A stretch of 40,185 bases of DNA. It comes from an uncultured Methanobrevibacter sp. Its GTDB lineage: Archaea; Methanobacteriota; Methanobacteria; Methanobacteriales; Methanobacteriaceae. Both the position numbers and the translations under genes were made by a program. The notes below the pieces were generated by a model. It did no database searches, was not told the DNA's origin, and saw only the letters and a list, made by a program, of their open reading frames with translations. Location: positions 1 through 40,185 of the forward strand of contig ONUN01000023.1 in the NCBI GenBank assembly GCA_900320955.1, written 5' to 3'. Positions 1 to 8,707 of this stretch are shown here, piece by piece. Numbering within the stretch: position 1 is the stretch's first letter; each line of letters starts with the position of its first letter.

Positions 1-529
1 CGATGTTAAATACGGCATAATATTTTCCATTTTCTATTTTAATTGTCACATTATTGATTTTAACTTTTTTTAATTTTTCACGATATTTTTTACTTGTCCG
101 GCAATACACCTCTCCCAATTTTGGTAAAATAATCATATTGTCTTTGATTTTTATATTGCCATTGTTTTGTATCCTAAATGATTTTTTATCATGATTTTTG
201 GATTTAAATCTCGGATAAGCACCTTCACCACTGAAAAACTTATTATAAGCATGTATAAGATCTCTATAAACTTGTTGCAGGCCTGATGATTCACTTAAAT
301 ATAAAAAATCATACTCCTTTTTGAGCATATTTAACATGACATTAAAAGTAGTCATATTGCACTTCAGCTTACTGTAACCATGGAGTTTGAATAATTTATA
401 GGTTTCTTTATAGTATTCCAAGAGTTTATTCCATGTAAACCTGGAATTACCAATATTCTGATTAATTTTATTCACCATATCCTCATCCGGATACAACCTA
501 ACCTTTAAACCTTGATTAACACATTTCAT
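1..529 (-). CDS. tnpB: TnpB-type protein of an IS200/IS605-family element (5' part only)
   Basis: Reading the minus strand from the ATG at 527-529 gives 176 codons without a stop, running off the left edge. The start reads MKCVNQGLKVRLYPDEDM, followed by NSRFTWNKLLEYY and a YPRFKSKNHDKKSFR segment. This is the usual N-terminal helix-turn-helix and start of the beta-barrel region of the OrfB/TnpB family (RNA-guided nuclease of IS605-type transposons). The RuvC-like catalytic part and the zinc finger lie outside the window, so activity cannot be judged. No tnpA is seen upstream, which suggests a tnpB-only (IS1341-like) element or one whose tnpA is elsewhere. The guide (omega) RNA would be expected past the 3' end, also outside. 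Confidence 0.85.
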   Translation of the reverse strand, partial: MKCVNQGLKVRLYPDEDMVNKINQNIGNSRFTWNKLLEYYKETYKLFKLHGYSKLKCNMTTFNVMLNMLKKEYDFLYLSESSGLQQVYRDLIHAYNKFFSGEGAYPRFKSKNHDKKSFRIQNNGNIKIKDNMIILPKLGEVYCRTSKKYREKLKKVKINNVTIKIENGKYYAVFNI

Positions 530-664
530 AAAAAAACACTTAAAATTCCATTTTAGAGACAATTTTAATTATATAAACTAATTTAATATAATAAATAATA
601 TATAAAGAAATAGAGAGAGCATTTGAAAACTAATATCTTATAGATGCCTTTTTGTGAAATTCAT

Positions 665-687
665 CTCCGACCTTAAAGAGGTCGGAG
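665..687. other. Perfect hairpin, possible left-end structure of the TnpB element or a terminator
   Basis: CTCCGACC at 665-672 and GGTCGGAG at 680-687 are perfect inverted copies. One more T-A pair extends the stem to 9 bp around a 5-nt loop. It is the only GC-rich patch in the AT-rich 530-742 gap. It sits 136 bp upstream of the tnpB start, where IS605-family elements carry subterminal hairpins. A short T-rich run follows on the plus strand, so a plus-strand terminator is an alternative. Confidence 0.5.
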
Positions 688-742
688 TATTCTTTCACTA
701 TTAAGATAAATATTAAGAAAAACAAAACTTTTTAGTGATAAA

Positions 743-1966
743 ATGAGTTATGAAGACAATGCCAGAATAATTAATGATGATATTTTTGATTTGGTAAATT
801 CATGTTTCGATGAGGAAAAAAGTACTCGAAATAATGAAGAAAGGATTAATTTTTTTGACACTTATAAAAATTATTTTGTTTTAACGGATGATGGATCTTA
901 TTCTATTAATTCAAAAGAAATAAATCATAAAATTGAAACATTGCATACATCTACCGGTGCAATAAGTGAGTCATTTGAGAAATTTATTAAGCCAATGAAG
1001 TTCAACTATGAAGAGGACGTTGCCATTTTAGACATTTGTGCCGGACTTGGATACAACTCATCAGCGGCAATAGAAGATTTCATGAAAAACTCTTCAAAAT
1101 CCAGTTTAACAATAGATATGGTGGAAATATCCCATGCAACACTCGCATGTGGTCTTTTGGTTCCTTCACCCATCAAAGCACATGACATTACAAAAAAATC
1201 TATTGAAGATGAACTCATCAAACAGGATTATGCAACATTAAGTCTGGAGACTTGTGAAATCCCTGAAAATATTGACATTAATGTATACATTGAAGATGCA
1301 AGACAAACCGTTCAAAAACTGAAAGACAACACATACGATGCGATATTTTTAGATCCATTTTCACAGAACATGGCGCCGGAATTGTTTTCACTCGAATTTT
1401 TCAAAGAATTCAGAAGAGTCATAAAAAATGATGGGATTGTTGCAACATATACTTCATCCGCACCGGTAAGGGCAGCATTCATTGAAGCTGATTTCTATAT
1501 CGGTCAAGGCCCAATTTTCGGAAGAAAGCAGGGAGGAACACTTGCAAGCCCAAATCCACTGATGCTTGACACAGCATTGCCAAAAAATGATGAAATAAGA
1601 ATTGCACTGTCCGATGTGGGAATTCCATTTAGAGACCCTGATTTGAACAGCAGCAGCGATTACATTCTAGATAAAAGAACAGAAGAAAGGCACAATGCCC
1701 GCCACACCACAAAAATATCATCTGCAGTTAAAACACCCATATTTTTAGCATGTGAAATGGATGATGAAAAATTAAAGAGACGTGTAGAGCGCAATTTAGC
1801 AAAAATGAATATACCTTCAACAACTTCAGATGAAGCATTTTACATTGTTGAATGTGAAAACAGCTATTCAAAAAAACAAGACGAAAAAAACAATTCTAGA
1901 AATAGAATTTTAGATATGGAAAAAAAATTAAAAAAAGTTAAATCAGGAAATTATGATAATACATAA
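743..1966 (+). CDS. MnmC-like SAM-dependent methyltransferase (DUF752 type)
   Basis: A 407-residue soluble protein. Residues 95-105 (ILDICAGLGYN) match the glycine-rich SAM-binding loop. Further on, AIFLDPFSQNMAPELFS and the glycine-rich GRKQGGTLASP segment are typical of the MnmC methyltransferase domain, which in bacteria finishes 5-methylaminomethyl-2-thiouridine at the tRNA wobble position. The FAD-dependent oxidase half of bacterial MnmC is absent, as in archaeal homologues, so the exact tRNA substrate is inferred. The start at 743 follows an AGTGAT ribosome binding site. The C-terminal tail is Lys-rich, and its A-rich coding strand doubles as a T tract for the opposing gene. The last 16 bp overlap the 3' end of that gene. 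Confidence 0.75.
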   Translation: MSYEDNARIINDDIFDLVNSCFDEEKSTRNNEERINFFDTYKNYFVLTDDGSYSINSKEINHKIETLHTSTGAISESFEKFIKPMKFNYEEDVAILDICAGLGYNSSAAIEDFMKNSSKSSLTIDMVEISHATLACGLLVPSPIKAHDITKKSIEDELIKQDYATLSLETCEIPENIDINVYIEDARQTVQKLKDNTYDAIFLDPFSQNMAPELFSLEFFKEFRRVIKNDGIVATYTSSAPVRAAFIEADFYIGQGPIFGRKQGGTLASPNPLMLDTALPKNDEIRIALSDVGIPFRDPDLNSSSDYILDKRTEERHNARHTTKISSAVKTPIFLACEMDDEKLKRRVERNLAKMNIPSTTSDEAFYIVECENSYSKKQDEKNNSRNRILDMEKKLKKVKSGNYDNT

Positions 1967-1971
1967 TTTCC
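1946..1971. terminator. Bidirectional hairpin inside two overlapping convergent gene ends
   Basis: GGAAATTATG (1946-1955) and CATAATTTCC (1962-1971) form a perfect 10-bp stem with a 6-nt loop. On the plus strand a T run follows. On the minus strand the A-rich end of the MnmC-like gene supplies a long T tract. Both stop codons (plus 1964-1966, minus 1951-1953) lie inside the palindrome. Confidence 0.7.
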
Positions 1972-3843
1972 ACTTTTTAAAGCGTATGCTTCTTCTTTTG
2001 ATGATTTATGCGGACCATCCAATATTTTTAAATGCATAGGATTACTCCAAACATGTTCATTACCGAATATTGAAAAGTCACAGTCACAATCCTTACAGAA
2101 AATATTTCCTTCAGCACTTCCGGTTTCATATATTCCGGTTGCAGGGAAAATTCCTCCATCAGCATATTCGTTACCTGCCCAGAAAATGGACCAATATATA
2201 TTATGGCCTCCACAATAAGGACAAGTTCTCTCAAAGAGAGTTTTATAAAATGTATATCCATATTTGGATTCTTCACCAACAGCAGATGGTCTACCAACTA
2301 CCAAAAGCATAGTTCCATCTTCAGAAACACCATACTTATTAAATTTAATACCTACAATAGGACCGTAAACATTGACTGTACAAGTTTTTGTGTAGTCTGT
2401 ACGTAAATCCTTACAGACTATTTTATATTTTCCTTCTTTTAATTTGAAAGTAATACTTGCAACACCGTTTACATTGGTTTTTACATTATAGGTTTTACCA
2501 TTTAATTTCATTTGCATTTTGGTATTCTTTGCAAGACTACCATCCTGATTCAAAAGAGTTGCAGTATATGTTGTCTCTGAATCTTCATAGGTATTTTTAG
2601 TATAAGCCCTAATGGAAGCTAATTTAACAACGACCTTAGTACTAATGGAATATTCAGTATACGGATCGTATGATACGAAATTATAAGTTCCTTTAGCTAA
2701 CTTAAAATTCACACTTGCAATACCATTGGCATCTGTCTTGGCAATATTTCTAACGCCTTTGATATAAACATACACTTTTGAATTCTTAACTAATTTATCA
2801 TTCTTGTAAAGTTTAACTTTAAATGTAGTTGTCTTATCTGAAAATGTTGTTACCTTACTGGCAGACATAGTAGATAAGATTGTTACAGTTCTACTTACCT
2901 TTTGACCTGTTTCAGGGTTTATTGAAAACATTTTAAAGGTAGTAGGTTTTGAAATAATAGTAATTGAAGCTACACCCTTCGAATTAGTTTTTACATCAAA
3001 ATATTCTCCGTTACGATAAAATTTAACATATTTATTAGATAATAATTTCCCATTGCTTCCATAAAAGGTTGCTGAGAATTTTTTAGAACTTAAATAATGC
3101 TTTTTAACATCGGATGCAACAACTGAGCTTTTAATGACAATCCTATTGGATTTTTTATATCCGTTTGGATGAATTGCATAAATAACATGACTGCCAACTT
3201 TTAAATTGGAAGTTTCAAATATTGCATACCCTTTAGCATTAGTTTTTTTAGAATATGTTTTATCGTTAACTTTAAATTTAACTGCAGCATCTTTTAAAGG
3301 CTTGCCCTGACCATCTAAAAACTTAGCCATATATTTTGCTGTGCTTTTATAGGTTGTAGTGACATCCTTAGCTGTAATAACAGGCAATACTTTAATAGTA
3401 TTCCTAATTTTGAGATTATCATAACTTGCTGTAGCCAAATAACTACCTGAATTTAAATTAATTGGAATTGATATCTTACCTGATTTATCAGTGACCTTAT
3501 CATATGAAACTCCATTGATATTAATGGACACAGATGCACCTTTAACAGGTTCAAAATTTTCAAGCAAAGTCACGTCATAACTAGATCCATTTTTATAATA
3601 CATCTTTACGTTATCGGCCTTTAGCTCATATAAAATTCCAATTTGACTTTTATCATCATTATCAGTAACTTCAAGATTATTATCAGCAGAAATATTTTGA
3701 ACTACACCCGAAGGAGGTTCTTCATCTACTTCCCCAATAAGCATGTCATCACCAGTAGTAGTATTTTCTACTGCCGCCACTGCGGAAATTGACAACATGA
3801 AAATTAGAGTTACTAAAAATAATTTTATTTTATTATTAAACAT
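1951..3843 (-). CDS. Secreted Ig-like repeat protein (adhesin-like) with C-terminal zinc-ribbon-like module
   Basis: From the ATG at 3841-3843 the protein has 630 residues. This start has a GGAG site 8 nt upstream; the open frame continues 33 nt further, but that start has no comparable site. Residues 1-25 (MFNNKIKLFLVTLIFML...) are a signal peptide. An acidic linker follows, then about five Ig-like/Big-type beta-sandwich repeats of roughly 80 residues between residues 80 and 495. Each contains a pattern like NGKTYNVKTNVNGVASITF. The last ~120 residues differ: they carry CPYC (541-544) and CKDC (583-586) spaced as in a zinc ribbon. There is no sortase signal or C-terminal membrane helix, so attachment may be to pseudomurein or other wall polymers (inference). 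Family: methanogen adhesin-like proteins; the ligand is unknown. Confidence 0.75.
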   Translation of the reverse strand: MFNNKIKLFLVTLIFMLSISAVAAVENTTTGDDMLIGEVDEEPPSGVVQNISADNNLEVTDNDDKSQIGILYELKADNVKMYYKNGSSYDVTLLENFEPVKGASVSININGVSYDKVTDKSGKISIPINLNSGSYLATASYDNLKIRNTIKVLPVITAKDVTTTYKSTAKYMAKFLDGQGKPLKDAAVKFKVNDKTYSKKTNAKGYAIFETSNLKVGSHVIYAIHPNGYKKSNRIVIKSSVVASDVKKHYLSSKKFSATFYGSNGKLLSNKYVKFYRNGEYFDVKTNSKGVASITIISKPTTFKMFSINPETGQKVSRTVTILSTMSASKVTTFSDKTTTFKVKLYKNDKLVKNSKVYVYIKGVRNIAKTDANGIASVNFKLAKGTYNFVSYDPYTEYSISTKVVVKLASIRAYTKNTYEDSETTYTATLLNQDGSLAKNTKMQMKLNGKTYNVKTNVNGVASITFKLKEGKYKIVCKDLRTDYTKTCTVNVYGPIVGIKFNKYGVSEDGTMLLVVGRPSAVGEESKYGYTFYKTLFERTCPYCGGHNIYWSIFWAGNEYADGGIFPATGIYETGSAEGNIFCKDCDCDFSIFGNEHVWSNPMHLKILDGPHKSSKEEAYALKSGNYVLS

Positions 3844-3893
3844 AACGTTAACTCCATCTAACATTTGTTCGTACATTATCTTATCACACTTTT

Positions 3894-3937
3894 CTTATAA
3901 AAAGCTTTTGATTTTGAAAAAAAGCATAATCAAGCTT
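3894..3937 (-). promoter_or_regulatory. Probable promoter with overlapping inverted repeat, upstream of the Ig-like protein gene
   Basis: On the minus strand CTTTTTATAAG (3894-3904) is a good archaeal TATA box; a start about 25 bp on would leave a leader of about 30 nt. AAGCTTTTGATT (3902-3913) and AATCAAGCTT (3928-3937) form an inverted repeat, imperfect by 2 nt, that overlaps the upstream edge of the TATA box, where a regulator could block or help TBP. The rest of the 3844-4229 gap is AT-rich with no gene seen. Confidence 0.4.
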
Positions 3938-4229
3938 AATTTTGAAAAAATAAGTACAAAAACTATTATAAATGAAATAAAAACCTTAAAATAGTTAAAA
4001 TTATTATCAAAAGACTAATTTTAATTAAAAATCAGATAAATAATATTTATAATAGTAAAAAAAAGTTATAATAATTCATTTAAGTTACAATTATAAATTA
4101 ACATATAATTATTCTCAAAAATAACAAAACATAAACTTTAACAAGCCCATGATAGAAAATATTTGATTATAACTTGTTAAATAAAAAAATAAGATTAAAT
4201 AATGAAGATAGAAAAAGTTTTTAAAAAAC

Positions 4230-6014
4230 TCATTCTACAGTCACACATTTTGCTAAATTCTTAGGTTTGTCAGGGTCATGTCCCTTTTCAACAGTAATAT
4301 AATATGCTATCAACTGCAACGGCACAATATAAACCAGCGGTGCAATAATCTCTTTCACATCAGCATTGATTGCAATTACATCATCCGCTTTAGCTTTTAG
4401 TGATTCATCATCAGCTGACCCGATAGCCAGTACATTTGCTCCACGAGATTTAACCTCTTCCAAATTGCTCATAGTCTTTCTGTAATTATCTCCAGGAGGA
4501 ATAATAACAACTACAGGTATTCCTTCATCAATCAAAGCCAAAGGACCATGCTTTAACTCACCAGCAGCATATCCTTCACCATGAATATAGGTAATTTCCT
4601 TAAGTTTTAATGCACCCTCCAATGCTGTAGGGTAGGAATAGCCTCTTCCCAAATAGAAGAAGTCACGAGCATAATTGTATCTTTTTGAAAACTCTTCGAT
4701 GAACCCAACTTCCTCAAGAGCCTCATCAATGAAATCAGGAACCTTTTCAATTTCTTTTAAAAGCTCCACATTCTTAGACAGCAATGCTGCAAATAGATAA
4801 ATGGAAGTTAACTGAGCGACATATGTTTTAGTTGCTGCCACCCCAATTTCAGGGCCTGCCTGAGTCTGAATTACATATTGGGCTCTTCTTGTAATTGATG
4901 AACCTGCAACATTAACAATTCCCAAAGTCTTGGATGTCTGATTTGCCACATCCAATGCCTTGAGTGAATCTGCAGTTTCACCGGATTGAGAAATGAATAT
5001 AACTAGAGTCTTATCATTTAAGGTATTGGCAGAATATTTGAACTCGGAAGCAAGAATAACATCTGTTGGAACACCAGCCAATGATTCTATTAAATATTTT
5101 CCGGTTAATGAAGCATGATAGGATGTACCACATGCAACAAAGCATATCCTTTGAATTTCATCAATATCATCAATGATTTCCTGAATATTATCCTTTTGAG
5201 TCAATGTATTTCTAACTGCTGTTGCCTGTTCATTGATTTCTTTTAACATGAAATGGTCATATCCCTCTTTTTCCGCCATTTCAGGAGTCCAGTTAATGGT
5301 ATCTATTTCCTTGTTGACCACATTGTCAAATTCGTCATGAACCACAACACCATCCTTATCAAGAATTACAATTTCACCCCTTTCAGGATAAATTATGTCA
5401 CGTGCATATTTTAAAATGGCCGGAGAGTCAGATGCAAGATAATAGCCTTCTTCACCTATTCCAACAATCAATGGTGAATCCTTACGTGTTGCAACAATCT
5501 TGTCCGGTTCATTTTTGCTGATTGCAGCAATCGCATAAGCTCCTTCAATAACATCAATGGTTTTCCTGACCGCATGCTCAAGGTCGAATTTTTCACCCAT
5601 GAACTTTTGAATTAAATGAGGAATGACTTCTGTGTCAGTGTCTGATTTGAATACATGACCTTCAAGAGTTAATTTTTCTTTAATTTCCAAATAATTCTCA
5701 ATAATACCATTGTGAACAACAGCAATACTGGCATCTTCATCAACATGAGGATGTGAATTTAATTTTGATGGATCACCGTGTGTAGCCCAACGGACATGAG
5801 CTATGCCGAAATCGCCAGGCATATCTGATAAATCTAATTTCTTGTCCACTTCTTCAATTTTACCTTTATCCTTTTTGATATGAATATTATCATCTGCAAA
5901 TGTAGCAAGTCCGATTGAATCATATCCCCGGTATTCCAGCTTTGAAATACAATCAAAAAGAATCGGCGCCACATCTTTATCTTCTTTCAATATACAACCT
6001 ACAATTCCACACAT
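4230..6014 (-). CDS. glmS: Glutamine-fructose-6-phosphate aminotransferase (isomerizing)
   Basis: A 594-residue cytoplasmic enzyme that makes glucosamine-6-phosphate from fructose-6-phosphate and glutamine, the entry to UDP-GlcNAc and to the amino sugars of wall and surface glycans. It begins MCGIVGC, so Cys2 becomes the N-terminal nucleophile of the class-II glutaminase domain (about 1-220). Two SIS sugar-isomerase domains follow (about 270-400 and 440-580), with CGTSYHAS, SQSGETADS and GRGYSYPTALEGALKLKE. The end LAKCVTVE keeps the conserved active-site Lys. Length is normal. The start abuts the cobA stop with no gap, so it is the last gene of the purC-purS-purQ-cobA run. No ribozyme-like leader is possible in that arrangement. 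Confidence 0.97.
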   Translation of the reverse strand: MCGIVGCILKEDKDVAPILFDCISKLEYRGYDSIGLATFADDNIHIKKDKGKIEEVDKKLDLSDMPGDFGIAHVRWATHGDPSKLNSHPHVDEDASIAVVHNGIIENYLEIKEKLTLEGHVFKSDTDTEVIPHLIQKFMGEKFDLEHAVRKTIDVIEGAYAIAAISKNEPDKIVATRKDSPLIVGIGEEGYYLASDSPAILKYARDIIYPERGEIVILDKDGVVVHDEFDNVVNKEIDTINWTPEMAEKEGYDHFMLKEINEQATAVRNTLTQKDNIQEIIDDIDEIQRICFVACGTSYHASLTGKYLIESLAGVPTDVILASEFKYSANTLNDKTLVIFISQSGETADSLKALDVANQTSKTLGIVNVAGSSITRRAQYVIQTQAGPEIGVAATKTYVAQLTSIYLFAALLSKNVELLKEIEKVPDFIDEALEEVGFIEEFSKRYNYARDFFYLGRGYSYPTALEGALKLKEITYIHGEGYAAGELKHGPLALIDEGIPVVVIIPPGDNYRKTMSNLEEVKSRGANVLAIGSADDESLKAKADDVIAINADVKEIIAPLVYIVPLQLIAYYITVEKGHDPDKPKNLAKCVTVE

Positions 6015-6734
6015 CTAATCACCTTGATAATCGTAAATATCTTTATAAAGGTTTACAACATCCCCAATTATTAAAATAGCTGGAGTGTTAATTTCCTTAT
6101 CCGAAATGTCTCCCAATGTTCCAAATACAACATTTTCATCAGGAAGTGTTCCGCTTTCAACAGCACAAACCGGTGTGTCGGCCGAACGGTATTTCATGAT
6201 TTCAGATGTATTTTCTTTTATATTTCCAATTCCCATTAAAATAATTAATGTATCGGCAGTATAATCCCAGTGAACTTGACTTTCTGCTTTTGTTGGGTCT
6301 TCATGACCTGTTACAATAGTCACTGATGTTGCTACTGCCCTGTGAGTAACCGGCAGTCCTAATGAAGTTGGTGCTCCAATAGCTGAAGTTACACCTGGAA
6401 TTACTTCAAATTTGATATCATGTTCCATCAAAGCCAATATCTCTTCGCCGCCACGACCAAATACAAAAGGGTCTCCGCCTTTAAGCCTTACAACATTTTC
6501 ATGATTTTGGGCTTGCTGGATAATCAGTTCATTGATTTGATCTTGTGTTTTATAATGCTCCCCTGCCTTTTTACCGACATAAATTTTTTCTGCTGTATCA
6601 GGAGCATGAGCCAATATTTCTTCATTAGCCAAATAATCATACAATACGACATCAGCTTTGTTTAATGCTTTAACTGCTTTAAGAGTTATTAAATCAGCAT
6701 CTCCAGGTCCCGCACCAATTAAATAAACTACCAT
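6015..6734 (-). CDS. cobA: Uroporphyrinogen-III C-methyltransferase
   Basis: A 239-residue SAM-dependent enzyme that methylates uroporphyrinogen III at C2 and C7 to precorrin-2, the branch point to cobamides, coenzyme F430 and siroheme. The N-terminal [14 protein letters not shown], the [13 protein letters not shown] loop and [22 protein letters not shown]-like core (residues about 85-135) are diagnostic of the SUMT family. It is the single-domain form without a fused CysG or HemD part. It sits between purQ (10 bp upstream) and glmS (abutting), an odd neighbourhood for a tetrapyrrole gene. The next enzyme backward, HemD, is encoded 23 kb away at 30177. Confidence 0.95.
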   Translation of the reverse strand: MVVYLIGAGPGDADLITLKAVKALNKADVVLYDYLANEEILAHAPDTAEKIYVGKKAGEHYKTQDQINELIIQQAQNHENVVRLKGGDPFVFGRGGEEILALMEHDIKFEVIPGVTSAIGAPTSLGLPVTHRAVATSVTIVTGHEDPTKAESQVHWDYTADTLIILMGIGNIKENTSEIMKYRSADTPVCAVESGTLPDENVVFGTLGDISDKEINTPAILIIGDVVNLYKDIYDYQGD

Positions 6735-6743
6735 CTTATCACT

Positions 6744-7388
6744 TTATAAAAATCCTTTAAAAAAGTTTAAACCGTCATCGGAACCAAACAATTCTTCACA
6801 AGCCCTTTCAGGGTGAGGCATCATAGCGCAAACTAATCCGGACTCATCACAAACACTTGTAATGGCTTCCATTGAACCGTTAGGGTTTTTACCTTCAAAC
6901 TGCAATACAATCTGGTCCTGATCTTTTAAAAGGTCAATGTCTTCAGTGTAGAACCTTCCTTCAGCATGAGCAATAGGAAGAGCGATTGTTTGGTTATTTT
7001 TGAATGCTTTGGTGAAAGGAGTTCTGTTGGTTGCCACTTTCAAGTCAACCCATTCGCAGTTAAATTTAGGATATTCATTTGTGATGAAAATTCCTGGAAC
7101 AAGGCCTATTTCACCTAAAATCTGTGCTCCATTACATATTCCCAAAACTGGTTTTTCTTCTTTAACCAATTCTTTGATTCCATCAATTACAGGTGTGATA
7201 GAAGCCATTGCACCTGCTCTTAAGTAATCCCCATAAGAAAATCCTCCAGGAATCACAATACCGTCAAAATCAGTTAATTTTTCCTCGCTCCACCAGATGT
7301 ATTCTGGAGTAAGGCCAGCCAATTCAATAGCCTGTGCAACATCCCTGTCACAGTTGGTTCCCGGAAATCTAATTACTCCGATTTTCAT
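6744..7388 (-). CDS. purQ: Phosphoribosylformylglycinamidine synthase, glutaminase subunit
   Basis: A 214-residue class-I glutamine amidotransferase that supplies ammonia to PurL for the FGAR to FGAM step of purine synthesis. The triad is visible: Cys85 in LGICNGAQ, and His192 and Glu194 in MPHPERA. The oxyanion-loop segment [16 protein letters not shown] is also present. Length fits the archaeal and Gram-positive small PurQ, which works with separate PurS and PurL. It lies 10 bp behind purS; purL itself is not in the window. Confidence 0.97.
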   Translation of the reverse strand: MKIGVIRFPGTNCDRDVAQAIELAGLTPEYIWWSEEKLTDFDGIVIPGGFSYGDYLRAGAMASITPVIDGIKELVKEEKPVLGICNGAQILGEIGLVPGIFITNEYPKFNCEWVDLKVATNRTPFTKAFKNNQTIALPIAHAEGRFYTEDIDLLKDQDQIVLQFEGKNPNGSMEAITSVCDESGLVCAMMPHPERACEELFGSDDGLNFFKGFL

Positions 7389-7398
7389 TTAAATCCCT

Positions 7399-7665
7399 CT
7401 ATTTACCACATGACATGTTTTGTGGAATAACATTAATTTTATAATCATGAATTACAGGATTACAGAGCAGTCTTTCACACATGTCAGTGACGTTATCTCT
7501 GATTGCTTCCCTGTCTTCACCTTCCATTTGGAATTTGATGATTTCAACAGTTTTTACATTGTTTACATCATAACCAAGTAATTCAAGAGATCTTTCAATA
7601 GTTGTTGCTTCAGGGTTCAACATTCCGCTTTTAAGAGAAATTTTTACTTCAATATCAAATAACAT
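7399..7665 (-). CDS. purS: Phosphoribosylformylglycinamidine synthase subunit PurS
   Basis: An 88-residue protein, normal for PurS, the small dimeric bridge between the PurQ glutaminase and the PurL synthase. The start MLFDIEVKISLKSGMLNPEA and the LLGYDVNNVKTVEIIKF segment match the family pattern of a short alpha/beta fold. The C-terminal NPVIHDYKINV is also typical. The start abuts purC's stop (7666), so the two are translationally linked. The context purC-purS-purQ confirms the assignment. Confidence 0.95.
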   Translation of the reverse strand: MLFDIEVKISLKSGMLNPEATTIERSLELLGYDVNNVKTVEIIKFQMEGEDREAIRDNVTDMCERLLCNPVIHDYKINVIPQNMSCGK

Positions 7666-8394
7666 CTAAATCACCTTTTCGTCATCAGGAATAATTCTAT
7701 TATACACTTCAATGTAAGCATCCATAACTTCGTCATCTTTTCCTTTTCTAAACAGTTCCTTATCAAGCATTTCCAATGTTTCACTATCCCATAATCTGCA
7801 TCCGTCAGGAGAAATCTCATCACCTAAAAGAATGTTTCCATCCTTATCCTTACCGAATTCAACCTTGTAGTCAACCAGAATAATTCCTGCATCTGCAAAG
7901 AATTTGGTTAAAACTTCATTGATTTTTAAGGCTTTTTGGGTTAGGATATCGATTTCCTCTTGGGTTGCTATTCCCAATGCTTTGATAATGGAATCATTTA
8001 ACATAGGGTCATGGTATTCATCATCCTTGAAATCCATTTGAACAATTGGAGGTTCTAATTTAGTACCATCTGCAATTGGATATTTGCGAACCAGACTGCC
8101 TGTAGCAATGTTTCTTACAATCACTTCAATTGGAATCATTTCAAGCCTTTTTGCAAGCATGACATTAGGTTCAGGCAAGTCAATGAATTGGGTTTCAACG
8201 CCGTTTTCTTCCAATACTTTAAATATTTTAGTGGAGATCACTGCATTGTAAGCTCCCTTATTGTTCATTACCTCTTTTCTTTCACCATCACCAGCAGTCA
8301 TATCATCTCTAAACTCGATAATGACCTGATTTTCGTTATCGGTAGTAAATACACTTTTTACTTTTCCGCCATTAATTAACTCTTTTTTGTCCAT
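7666..8394 (-). CDS. purC: Phosphoribosylaminoimidazole-succinocarboxamide synthase
   Basis: A 242-residue enzyme that joins aspartate to CAIR using ATP, giving SAICAR in purine synthesis. Family marks are GKVKSVF near the N-terminus, AGDGERKEVMNNKGAYNA, VIVRNIATGSLVRKYPI, LVDYKVEFGKD and LGDEISPDGCRLWD. Length is typical. Only 16 bp separate it from the unknown gene upstream, but that spacer and the end of that gene are very AT-rich with TATA-like runs, so an internal promoter is possible. First purine gene of the run. Confidence 0.97.
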   Translation of the reverse strand: MDKKELINGGKVKSVFTTDNENQVIIEFRDDMTAGDGERKEVMNNKGAYNAVISTKIFKVLEENGVETQFIDLPEPNVMLAKRLEMIPIEVIVRNIATGSLVRKYPIADGTKLEPPIVQMDFKDDEYHDPMLNDSIIKALGIATQEEIDILTQKALKINEVLTKFFADAGIILVDYKVEFGKDKDGNILLGDEISPDGCRLWDSETLEMLDKELFRKGKDDEVMDAYIEVYNRIIPDDEKVI

Positions 8395-8410
8395 GATATC
8401 AACAAAATTA

Positions 8411-8707
8411 TTAAATTATTATATTATAATTATCGATAAATTTTTCATCACCATCATTCTGGCCGAATTTCATTCCGTTCAAATTTCCGTTAGGAAGTTT
8501 TGACATTATGATTACCGGAAATTCATCATTTGGCCTTATATACATTTGATGAGTAACGTTTTGACGTGTAGTAACCTCTATTTTATAATCATTGCCATCC
8601 ATTGTCAAGTTTCCATCCAAAAAGACTTCATTGAATGGATGATTTAAAAGATAATCGGGAAGATTATCTTCAATATTAAAATAATCAAGCAAATCCTTTA
8701 ATATCAA
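8411..8707 (-). CDS. Unknown small acidic protein
   Basis: 98 residues, no signal peptide or membrane helix, rich in Asp, Asn and Ile. I do not recognise the family. Its start overlaps the stop of the upstream gene by 4 nt (8704-8707, ATGA type), indicating translational coupling, and purC starts 16 bp after its stop. The pattern of alternating hydrophobic residues (about 30-80) suggests a small beta-rich fold. No function can be assigned. Confidence 0.75.
   Translation of the reverse strand: MILKDLLDYFNIEDNLPDYLLNHPFNEVFLDGNLTMDGNDYKIEVTTRQNVTHQMYIRPNDEFPVIIMSKLPNGNLNGMKFGQNDGDEKFIDNYNIII

Noticed and set aside
5900-6100. A glmS ribozyme or riboswitch upstream of glmS
   Set aside because: glmS abuts the cobA stop codon with no leader, and the ribozyme is known from Gram-positive bacteria, not methanogens.
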